From contig JBKCHO010000081.1 of the NCBI GenBank assembly GCA_046302815.1, forward strand, positions 1 to 16,856: a DNA stretch of 16,856 nucleotides, written 5' to 3'. The DNA comes from JALRAP01 sp046302815 (GTDB lineage Bacteria > Bacteroidota > Bacteroidia > AKYH767-A > OLB10). The notes under the pieces are model-generated. The model saw nothing but the letters and a program-made list of their open reading frames with translations, was not told the DNA's origin and ran no database searches. Of this stretch, positions 1 through 6,111 are shown one piece after another (the first letter of the stretch is position 1; each line of letters begins with the position of its first letter). The position numbers were made by a program, and so were the translations under genes.

Positions 1-41
1 AATATGTGGACAAAGTGCTAAAAGGAGGAAAAAAAATCTAA
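1..41 (+). CDS. Possible 3' end of an upstream gene (partial)
   Basis: In the third forward frame the first bases read YVDKVLKGGKKI followed by TAA at 39-41, which looks like a plausible lysine-rich protein C-terminus cut by the window edge. A second frame (2-105) is also open and ends at TGA, so the choice is uncertain. The AGGAGG string at 23-28 falls inside these codons and has no start codon at a suitable distance, so it is probably not a ribosome site. The fragment is too short to identify. Confidence 0.25.
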   Translation, partial: YVDKVLKGGKKI

Positions 42-117
42 ACCTTAACATCGCTAACAAATTTAAGCCAAACATCATTCCTTTGGCAGTCAATCTGGAA
101 AACTGATGGTTTTTGTG

Positions 118-125
118 TAAGTTTG
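118..125 (+). promoter_or_regulatory. Bacteroidota -7 promoter element TAAGTTTG
   Basis: TAAGTTTG matches the Bacteroidota housekeeping -7 consensus TAnnTTTG. No clear -33 TTG lies at the usual distance; CTGG at 95-98 is the nearest weak candidate. Transcription would begin around 130-132, about 15 bases before the ATG at 147. That argues against the in-frame TTG at 123 as the start of the lipoprotein gene, because it lies inside the element. Confidence 0.45.
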
Positions 126-146
126 GTAAAACAACGCAACATATCC

Positions 147-1037
147 ATGTCATTTCATCTAATTAATAACAGAGGGTTGCTGCTGTGCTTATTGGCAGCT
201 TCTTTCTTTATGTCGTGTAGGAAGGATGATTCAGCTAATCCTCCCGACAATGAACCACGACTGATCATGAAGTTTAAATTTGATTCTACACAAGTCCGAT
301 TGAACAGCCAAGGATTGCCTGCCTCTGTGCCATCCAACCATGGTGCACAGTCGCCTCGCTTTAACCAGATGAGTGCGCATTATATTGAATTAACTCCGAA
401 TCAGTTTACAGGAATTGGAGGTGGCGATGTATTGTATCGTGCAACTGAAACGAACATAGGTGGATCTAATGCCATAGATTTTTCAAAATCAAATCCCACC
501 GGCGACGGACAGGAGTTTTTCTCCATCCCAATTAAGGACATAACTCCTGGCAATTACGAGTGGTTAAGGGTCTCACTTGCCTATCAAAACTATGATATCG
601 ATTTCAGATACACACTTAACGGGAACTATTTTGACCTGTCCGGCACAATCGCCTCCTTCATTGGGTTCAACACCTTTTTGTCTGAATTTCAAATTAAAGA
701 CAGTATCATTTCTGTAAATGCGAATAAACTTCAAGGTTATTGGGCTTTTGAAACACCGTATAGAGTTTTTCAAGGTCAATCAGCCGGTACTACTACGGTT
801 CCAAATCCGATTTTTACCACTTCTCCTATACCTGCCGGGTCATGCCTAGTTACCGGTCGTTTCGACAATACATTAACTATTACGGGAAATGAAGTCAATG
901 ATGTTATCGTAACGGTATCGCTCTCTACCAATAAATCATTTGAATGGGTAGAAAATAGTTCTCTTGGCTACTTCGAGCCTGCAGACGGAGATTCAGTTGT
1001 GGATATGGGTATTCGGGGAATGAGGATTATTTATTGA
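147..1037 (+). CDS. Putative lipoprotein of unknown function
   Basis: This encodes 296 residues from ATG 147. The first 24 residues form a lipoprotein signal: a short basic start, a hydrophobic core (GLLLCLLAASFF) and a lipobox-like MSC ending at Cys24. CRKDD follows, as is common for Bacteroidota outer-membrane lipoproteins. The mature part is rich in beta-strand, aromatic and Asn/Gly/Ser residues and has no catalytic motif that I recognise. Distinct stretches are a FKFDSTQ strand at the start, NAIDFSKSN in the middle, LAYQNYDIDFRY, and a closing VVDMGIRGM shortly before the C-terminus. I recall similar sequences as conserved hypothetical proteins of Bacteroidota but cannot name a function. 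The upstream in-frame TTG at 123 would add eight residues before the signal and overlaps a promoter element, so I chose ATG 147. The FkbM-type gene starts six bases after its stop and is probably cotranscribed. Confidence 0.85.
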   Translation: MSFHLINNRGLLLCLLAASFFMSCRKDDSANPPDNEPRLIMKFKFDSTQVRLNSQGLPASVPSNHGAQSPRFNQMSAHYIELTPNQFTGIGGGDVLYRATETNIGGSNAIDFSKSNPTGDGQEFFSIPIKDITPGNYEWLRVSLAYQNYDIDFRYTLNGNYFDLSGTIASFIGFNTFLSEFQIKDSIISVNANKLQGYWAFETPYRVFQGQSAGTTTVPNPIFTTSPIPAGSCLVTGRFDNTLTITGNEVNDVIVTVSLSTNKSFEWVENSSLGYFEPADGDSVVDMGIRGMRIIY

Positions 1038-1043
1038 TATCTG

Positions 1044-1886
1044 ATGCAGTTTAAATTTCATTCATTGATTAGTCGCATCAAAAGTGTTTTGGGTCTTCGC
1101 AAACCTGGATTTAAGGATCGAGCATCCCATGCGGGTTTTTCAGTTGTTGAGGTTTTGGATGAATCTTCAGGTACAAGATATCTGGAGATGGGATTTTCGG
1201 CATGGTCGTGCAAAATGTATTTGCGTGAAAACACCTCCGATGTAGCATCTTTCCGTAAAATATTTCTTGACCAAGAATACGCCTTGCATTTGAATAACTC
1301 TCCTGACTTTATCATAGATGCAGGTGCCAATACAGGTCTTTCCTCTGTGTACTTTGCCCAGAGGTTCCCTTCTGCAACCATTATTTCTTTGGAGCCAGAG
1401 CCTCATAATTTCCAGTTGTTGATCCGCAATACGCAATCTTATCCCAACATTCATCCCATTCAATCGGCTTTATGGTATGAGGCAACTCCGTTAAACATTA
1501 TTGATTTTGGCAAACATGATAATTTTCAAGTAGTAAGTGATAGCTTGTTGCAAAACGATATCGAAATCAAATCAAAATTGGAGCGCTACAATGGCAAGGT
1601 ATTGTTGCGATGCAATGCCATTACCATTTCTGATTTGGTTGAAAGGTTTAATATTTCTCGAATCGGCTTATTAAAAATGGATATAGAGGGATCTGAACGC
1701 GAGGTTTTCATTCATAGTTCCCCATGGATTGGAAAGGTGGATGCCATAGTTGCTGAACTCCATGAAAAATGGCATCCTGGATGCGATCAGGCATTTCATG
1801 ACCATACAATAAGCTTCGATCAACGATGGGAGCGAGGCGAAAATCACTTTGTTTCAAGAGGCAGCTCCATGACACCGAAACAATAA
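1044..1886 (+). CDS. FkbM-family SAM-dependent methyltransferase
   Basis: This encodes 280 residues and is predicted to transfer a methyl group from S-adenosylmethionine, usually to a hydroxyl of a sugar or secondary metabolite; the substrate cannot be read from the sequence. Motif I for SAM binding is IDAGANTG at residues 91-98, the acidic end of beta2 is LEPEP at 116-120, and the FkbM hallmark KMDIEGSE lies at 211-218, followed by AELHEKWHPG at 237-246. The first 80 residues form a family-typical N-terminal extension. There is no signal peptide or membrane segment, so it is probably cytosolic. The ATG lies six bases after the lipoprotein stop, which suggests one transcript. FkbM proteins are common in surface-glycan loci, but no such locus surrounds this one. 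The family call is firm and the substrate is open. Confidence 0.9.
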   Translation: MQFKFHSLISRIKSVLGLRKPGFKDRASHAGFSVVEVLDESSGTRYLEMGFSAWSCKMYLRENTSDVASFRKIFLDQEYALHLNNSPDFIIDAGANTGLSSVYFAQRFPSATIISLEPEPHNFQLLIRNTQSYPNIHPIQSALWYEATPLNIIDFGKHDNFQVVSDSLLQNDIEIKSKLERYNGKVLLRCNAITISDLVERFNISRIGLLKMDIEGSEREVFIHSSPWIGKVDAIVAELHEKWHPGCDQAFHDHTISFDQRWERGENHFVSRGSSMTPKQ

Positions 1887-1921
1887 TTGCAGAACAGAAA
1901 ATTATCTTTAGGTTTTACAGA

Positions 1922-3781
1922 TTACTTCAGCAGCTCATCCATAGTTTGAACCGCTACAGCATGATAACCAGGACGGGCCTTAGCATAGATCCTTTTGGCT
2001 AAAGCTAGATTTTCGGGAGATTTTGCAAGTGCCGAGTAAATAGGTTTTATAAACTTTCGCCGCCCAACAGAAATTAGGAATTTTTCCATGTTAGGAAATG
2101 CTTTTTCATAGCCAGTCACTATAGATAATTGGTACCATTCACACTGTATTTCCGAATTTCCCGAGTTTGTGAAGCCAAATTCAGAATCGAGCGCTCCAAC
2201 CTTAGCAACATCTATTTTTCCCCTCAACTCTCGAAGGAAATAAAGCCAGTGGTGTGTAGTCCATTTATCAGTAACGAGCGACTGCAACGGTTTGTCATCA
2301 ATGACTGATTTTGCTGCTGCTCCAGCTTTTTCAAGCTCAACGGATTTGATTACCGGACAATTGGAGGGCAGCCCTGGACCATAAACCCATGCGTTCACTT
2401 GAATCTCTTTTTTCAATTCTTCGTTGCCCTGGATGAGTTTTTCATCCAAGTATTCCAGGAATGTTTTCGTGTCCATACTTTTGAATGCGAATTCCTTGAA
2501 ATAGGCATTCAGGAATGCGTCCCACTTTTGACGACCAACAGATTCTTCAATAGCCGTTAAAAAAAACCTTCCTTTTTCGTAAGCGATATCGCTGACTCCG
2601 TCATCAGGATCTTTACCTTCCAGATCGGCATATAAATGGGTTTCACGACTGTTTTCACCCATTTCGCGAATGGTGTTTTTCAATTCATCAAGGCTCAACA
2701 AGGTGAGCATATCTGCATAATCCTTCCCATAAATTTTCTCCATGATTCGGGTCTCGAAGTAAACAGTGAATCCCTCATTCAGCCAGAAATCGTTCCAAGT
2801 GGCGTTGGTGACCAAATTTCCCGACCAAGAATGGGCCAGTTCATGGGCAATAAGTGCTACCAAAGATCGGTCGCCTGCTATGATGGTGGGTGTGGCAAAT
2901 GTGATGCGGGGGTTTTCCATACCTCCGAATGGAAAGCTGGGAGGTAGCACTAGCACATCATATCTGCCCCAAGCGTAAGGGCCATAAAGCTCTTCAGCAG
3001 ATTCGATCATTTTAGGTAGGTCGGCGAACTCATATGCGGCTTTTTCTATCAGCGCGGGCTCTGCAAATACACCACAGCGGCTATCATAGGATCTAAATTC
3101 CAAATTTCCCACGGCCAAAGCCATAAGGTAGGAGGAGATGGGTTGCGGCATGCGAAATGAGAATATGCCGTCTTGACGGGCTATTGTATCGTTTTCAGCA
3201 CTCATTAAAGCCATCATGCCCGCCGGAACGGTGATGCGGGCGTCGTAGGTGAATTTTACTCCAGGACTATCCTGTAAAGGAATCCAAGTTCGAGCCAATA
3301 CAGCCTGTGATTGGGTGAAAAGGAATGGATGCTTGCCCCCCGCGGTCTGACCTGGTTCAAGCCATTGAAGGGCGGCTGCATTAGGTGAGGTGGTGTAGCG
3401 AATGGTAACTTTCTTGGTTTTTGGCTTGATGGTAATCGACAAAGATTGTCCCAGGTAGGGCTTTTCAGGGCCTTTCTTGAATGTGGTCAGCTCGCCATCT
3501 ATAAGCACCTCAGATATGTTCAAATCCCTCACATCGAGCAGGAGCGAATCAGTGCCCGTTTTGTTTTCAATCAATAAGTCGGCCGAGCCTGTCAAAGTTT
3601 TTGATTCAAAATCAACCTTCAAGTCGAGTGACAAATGCGTCATAATAGCCTCAAAGGGCCTGGAAAACGAGTGGATGTCGTTACTCATGTTGCTTGGTTT
3701 GATTGATTTGTCTTCGGTTTTGAGTCCGGAACCACATGCCGACAATAGCATTGCAGCAAAAATGATGGAGCTCTTATTCAT
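1922..3781 (-). CDS. M1 family metallopeptidase, leukotriene A4 hydrolase-like lipoprotein
   Basis: A zinc aminopeptidase of 619 residues, predicted to be lipid-anchored outside the inner membrane. The start is placed at ATG 3781 because it begins a lipoprotein signal, MNKSSIIFAAMLLSAC, with Cys16 as the modified residue; the 38 residues upstream in the same frame look non-coding and run into the divergent promoter region. Family features in order: an N-terminal beta domain (about 40-230) with QAVLARTWIPLQDSPGVK at 159-176, the exopeptidase motif GGMEN at 286-290, the zinc site HELAH at 313-317 with the third ligand Glu336 in NEGF, and a probable transition-state Tyr401 in AYEKG. The C-terminal helical domain contains GRRKF at 573-577, matching the Arg/Lys pair that holds the substrate carboxylate in leukotriene A4 hydrolase. 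This points to that subgroup rather than PepN. It is convergent with the methyltransferase (35-base gap) and divergent from the DUF4271 gene. Confidence 0.93.
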   Translation of the reverse strand: MNKSSIIFAAMLLSACGSGLKTEDKSIKPSNMSNDIHSFSRPFEAIMTHLSLDLKVDFESKTLTGSADLLIENKTGTDSLLLDVRDLNISEVLIDGELTTFKKGPEKPYLGQSLSITIKPKTKKVTIRYTTSPNAAALQWLEPGQTAGGKHPFLFTQSQAVLARTWIPLQDSPGVKFTYDARITVPAGMMALMSAENDTIARQDGIFSFRMPQPISSYLMALAVGNLEFRSYDSRCGVFAEPALIEKAAYEFADLPKMIESAEELYGPYAWGRYDVLVLPPSFPFGGMENPRITFATPTIIAGDRSLVALIAHELAHSWSGNLVTNATWNDFWLNEGFTVYFETRIMEKIYGKDYADMLTLLSLDELKNTIREMGENSRETHLYADLEGKDPDDGVSDIAYEKGRFFLTAIEESVGRQKWDAFLNAYFKEFAFKSMDTKTFLEYLDEKLIQGNEELKKEIQVNAWVYGPGLPSNCPVIKSVELEKAGAAAKSVIDDKPLQSLVTDKWTTHHWLYFLRELRGKIDVAKVGALDSEFGFTNSGNSEIQCEWYQLSIVTGYEKAFPNMEKFLISVGRRKFIKPIYSALAKSPENLALAKRIYAKARPGYHAVAVQTMDELLK

Positions 3782-3813
3782 TCGCTTCTTTTTTGCGAAA
3801 ATAGTGAACGCAC

Positions 3814-3841
3814 TTGTTTTGAACACGGTTCGGTATCTTTG
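3814..3841 (+). promoter_or_regulatory. Promoter of the DUF4271-hemD-rnpA operon
   Basis: TTG at 3814-3816, 17 bases, then TATCTTTG at 3834-3841 fits the Bacteroidota sigma-factor consensus (-33 TTG, -7 TAnnTTTG). The -7 element ends only four bases before the ATG at 3846, so the transcript should start at or next to that ATG and have essentially no leader. The element lies in the 64-base gap between divergent genes. On the other strand a weaker TATTTTCG (3796-3803) could serve the M1 peptidase. Confidence 0.65.
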
Positions 3842-3845
3842 TGTT

Positions 3846-4634
3846 ATGCCATCGCCAAACCTGGGGGATTCCATCAAATCGAATGCAGATACCAACCCTG
3901 ACTCCGTTTTATCCGAGGTGGTTTTTGGCTCATTAATCGAGGGTCATTTACTCCAGGTTAATACCTTGAACGAAAAGGCGATTGAACCACGGAATCCCGA
4001 TTGGTTTTCTATTTCCTTGTTCATTCTGATGGCGTGGTTCACTTGGATGCGTGTAGTCTATTCCAAATTGTTCGTGCAATTGCTGGGAGCCATTTTCAAC
4101 ATGAACACAACCAACCAGTTGGTTCGCGATGAAAACATCCTCATCCAAAGGGCATCTGTTATGCTTTCGCTGATGTTTTATTGTTCCTTTGCGCTATTCA
4201 TTTTCCAAGCCTTGGATCGCTTTGAGATGAATATACCTTGGATTGGCTTTGGTCTTTTTCGGTTCCTTTTCATTTTGATGGCGATAGCCTTGGCATATTC
4301 ATTGAAAACAATTTTGTTGAAGTTATTGGGAAATGTATTTGATATAGAAAAGCCTGCGGCATCCTATATTTTCAATTTTACGCTTATCAACATATCCACT
4401 GGCATAGCTCTTTTGCCCATAATCTTGATTTTGGCATTTGTTGACTCCAATTATGTTTTACCCTTCTATTACACGGGGTTCGGTATATTGATTATATCCT
4501 TCATTTACAGACAAATCAGGGCTCTTCGTATATGGAGCTCCATGCAAGGAGTTTCATTTTTTTATTTTATTGTTTACATTTGCACTTTAGAAATTTCCCC
4601 GTTTCTAATCTTATACAAGATCATAATGGGGTAA
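3846..4634 (+). CDS. DUF4271 family integral membrane protein
   Basis: A 262-residue membrane protein of a family found in Bacteroidota and without known function. About six hydrophobic segments are visible, near residues 53-72, 101-122, 136-156, 176-199, 203-222 and 236-258, after a polar N-terminus of about 50 residues. Family-like stretches include LVRDENILIQR before the second segment and IYRQIRALRIWSS before the last. The frame stays open further upstream to 3477, but that part is antisense to the M1 peptidase signal region. ATG 3846, placed just after a strong promoter, is the sensible start. hemD follows after 12 bases. The neighbourhood with hemD agrees with what I remember of related genomes. 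The family call is fairly sure and the function unknown. Confidence 0.85.
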   Translation: MPSPNLGDSIKSNADTNPDSVLSEVVFGSLIEGHLLQVNTLNEKAIEPRNPDWFSISLFILMAWFTWMRVVYSKLFVQLLGAIFNMNTTNQLVRDENILIQRASVMLSLMFYCSFALFIFQALDRFEMNIPWIGFGLFRFLFILMAIALAYSLKTILLKLLGNVFDIEKPAASYIFNFTLINISTGIALLPIILILAFVDSNYVLPFYYTGFGILIISFIYRQIRALRIWSSMQGVSFFYFIVYICTLEISPFLILYKIIMG

Positions 4635-4646
4635 ACCTTTGAAGAA

Positions 4647-5423
4647 GTGGCAACCACGACTAAGGCAGAAACCAAAAGCTCAAAGGTCAAGACCATATTG
4701 GTCACGCAACCCAAGCCCGAGTCAGACAAGTCTCCTTATCATGACTTGGCCAAGAAATTCAATCTGAAAATCGATTTCAGGGAGTTTATCCATGTGGAAG
4801 GCATCCCAGCTAAAGATTTCAGAAAAGACAAAATCAACATCCAGGATTTCACCGCTGTTATCCTAACAAGCAGAATCGCGGCCGATCACTTTTTTCGCGT
4901 TTGCAACGAATTGCGAATCCCCAACCTGGATCAGATAAAATATTTTTGCATCTCCGAGTCAACGGCTTTCTATTTACAGAAGTACATGGTGTATAGGAAG
5001 CGCAAGATTTTTTATGGAAAGTCGACCATCAACGATTTGATAGATGTCCTGAAAAAACACAAGAAGGAGAAATTCCTCTTACCCTGTTCGGATGTGCACA
5101 AACAAGAGATTTCAGACACGCTCAATGCTGTTGGAATCAACCACACCAAAGCCATCATGTACAAAACCGTTTGCAGCGATTTGTCCGATTTGGCCAATGT
5201 GAATTACGACATGTTGGTGTTTTTCAGCCCATCAGGAATCACATCATTACTCAAGAACTTCCCTAAATTCAAACAGAATGATACTAGGATTGCCGCTTTT
5301 GGAGCTGCAACCAAACAGGCTGTTTTGGATGCAGGATTGCGGCTTGATGTTATGGCGCCAGTGCCCGAGGCTCCATCCATGACCATGGCCATTGAACACT
5401 TCGTCAAGAAAGCCAACAAATAA
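4647..5423 (+). CDS. hemD: Uroporphyrinogen-III synthase
   Basis: This encodes 258 residues, predicted to close and rearrange hydroxymethylbilane into uroporphyrinogen III in tetrapyrrole (heme, siroheme) synthesis in the cytosol. HemD proteins diverge strongly, so the assignment rests on the Bacteroidota version: an N-terminal ILVTQPKPE strand, DFREFIHVEGIPAKDFRK, AVILTSRIAADHFFRVC, YFCISESTAFYLQKYMVYRKRK and, in the second half, VFFSPSGITSLLKNFP and IAAFGAATKQAVLDAGL. The last two match the family Ser-x-x-Gly/Ala and Gly-x-x-T patterns. The start is GTG 4647, preceded by GAAGAA; the first methionine downstream lies far inside the fold. It follows DUF4271 by 12 bases and precedes rnpA by 51. 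No other heme-synthesis gene is in the window. Confidence 0.9.
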   Translation: MATTTKAETKSSKVKTILVTQPKPESDKSPYHDLAKKFNLKIDFREFIHVEGIPAKDFRKDKINIQDFTAVILTSRIAADHFFRVCNELRIPNLDQIKYFCISESTAFYLQKYMVYRKRKIFYGKSTINDLIDVLKKHKKEKFLLPCSDVHKQEISDTLNAVGINHTKAIMYKTVCSDLSDLANVNYDMLVFFSPSGITSLLKNFPKFKQNDTRIAAFGAATKQAVLDAGLRLDVMAPVPEAPSMTMAIEHFVKKANK

Positions 5424-5425
5424 TC

Positions 5426-5461
5426 GGTTTTCATACAGCCCCTGCAAACAGGGAACCTTTT
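5426..5461 (+). other. Potential RNA hairpin between hemD and rnpA
   Basis: CCCTG (5440-5444), loop CAAA, CAGGG (5449-5453) form a perfect five-pair stem with a four-base loop. GGTT (5426-5429) can pair with AACC (5454-5457) directly below it, leaving a ten-base bulge on the 5' side. TTTT follows at 5458-5461. This could be a weak attenuator or a processing site within the operon. Folding was judged by eye only. Confidence 0.4.
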
Positions 5462-5474
5462 CACTCTAAATGAC

Positions 5475-5909
5475 ATGGCTCGTTCTCAGTTCGGATTACC
5501 CAGAAAATCAAGACTCAGCCAAAGGAGAGACCTGACCGAGGTTTTTGAATCCGGCATGGTTTTAAAGCATTTTCCATTTATTGTGCATGTGAAAAGGATA
5601 CCCTACTTAGGAACTCCTTTCAGAATTGCGGTTTCTGTTCCTAAAAGGAAATTCCGTCTTGCGGTCGACAGGAACAGGGTTAAACGGCTCGTCAGGGAGG
5701 CAATTCGACTCGCTGCGCCCAATTATTTTCAAAAGGAGGCTTCAACCCCTATGGAAACCGTGGATTTATTGTTCATTTACCAAGGTAACAAGCTCCCAGA
5801 TTTTCCAACCGTTTCGGGCAAAATAATCTTAACTTTACATCGTTTGATGGGTGAACATGAAACGGATCGTAATCAAAATAGCAACAGCCCCGATCCGATT
5901 ATACCGTAA
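5475..5909 (+). CDS. rnpA: Ribonuclease P protein component
   Basis: This encodes 144 residues, the small basic protein subunit that assists the RNase P RNA in removing 5' leaders from pre-tRNAs. The hallmark RNR-type helix is DRNRVKRLVREAIR at residues 65-78, preceded by FRIAVSVPKRKFRLAV. The N-terminus shows the usual LSQRRDLTEVFESG. The C-terminal tail beyond about 128 (ETDRNQNSNSPDPIIP) is polar and probably disordered, and it is encoded by the DNA that also encodes the start of yidD. The ATG at 5475 comes 51 bases after hemD. In many bacteria rnpA sits beside rpmH near the origin; here it lies instead in a hemD/yidD/protease run, and rpmH is not in the window. Confidence 0.95.
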   Translation: MARSQFGLPRKSRLSQRRDLTEVFESGMVLKHFPFIVHVKRIPYLGTPFRIAVSVPKRKFRLAVDRNRVKRLVREAIRLAAPNYFQKEASTPMETVDLLFIYQGNKLPDFPTVSGKIILTLHRLMGEHETDRNQNSNSPDPIIP

Positions 5910-6078
5910 ATTCATTTCTCCAATACTTCCTCCATCTTGCCGATATGTGCCAACCTGCTCAGAGTATGGATTGCAGGCCATCGAGAAGCATGGACCTTTA
6001 CGGGGCGGATGGCTCACGCTTAGAAGAATCCTATCTTGTAATCCCTGGGGAGGCCACGGTCATGATCCGGTTCCATGA
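5857..6078 (+). CDS. yidD: Membrane protein insertion efficiency factor YidD
   Basis: A 73-residue basic protein that aids YidC-dependent insertion of membrane proteins; it has an amphipathic N-terminus and associates with the inner membrane. The family signature is nearly complete: IRLYRKFISPILPPSCRY, then PTCSEYGLQAIEKHG and WLTLRRILSCNPWGGHGHDPVP, including the three conserved cysteines and the terminal H-D-P-V-P. ATG 5857 is preferred; GTG 5851 in frame would add two residues. The gene overlaps the last 53 bases of rnpA in another frame, which suggests translational coupling. The rnpA-yidD pair is widespread in bacteria. The S41 protease gene follows after 33 bases. Confidence 0.95.
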   Translation: MKRIVIKIATAPIRLYRKFISPILPPSCRYVPTCSEYGLQAIEKHGPLRGGWLTLRRILSCNPWGGHGHDPVP

Positions 6079-6111
6079 TCAATTCATCTACGAAATCAAT
6101 CATTCATCCAT

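Noticed and set aside
23..28. AGGAGG resembling a strong ribosome site
   Set aside because: No start codon follows at a suitable distance, and such sites are little used in this phylum; it is more likely Lys-Gly-Gly codons of an upstream gene.
1883..1905. Inverted repeat ATAATT / AATTAT between convergent genes
   Set aside because: The arms are six bases of A and T only with an eleven-base loop, too weak for a terminator and expected by chance.
3477..3845. Upstream extension of the DUF4271 reading frame
   Set aside because: It is antisense to the N-terminus of the M1 peptidase, and a promoter element sits just before ATG 3846; the encoded residues do not look like part of the family.
3782..3895. 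Upstream extension of the M1 peptidase frame
   Set aside because: A complete lipoprotein signal begins at ATG 3781; the extension crosses the divergent promoter and the DUF4271 start.
6079..6111. CATT/ATCC-rich low-complexity spacer before the protease gene
   Set aside because: Short and imperfect; no regular repeat unit or symmetry.
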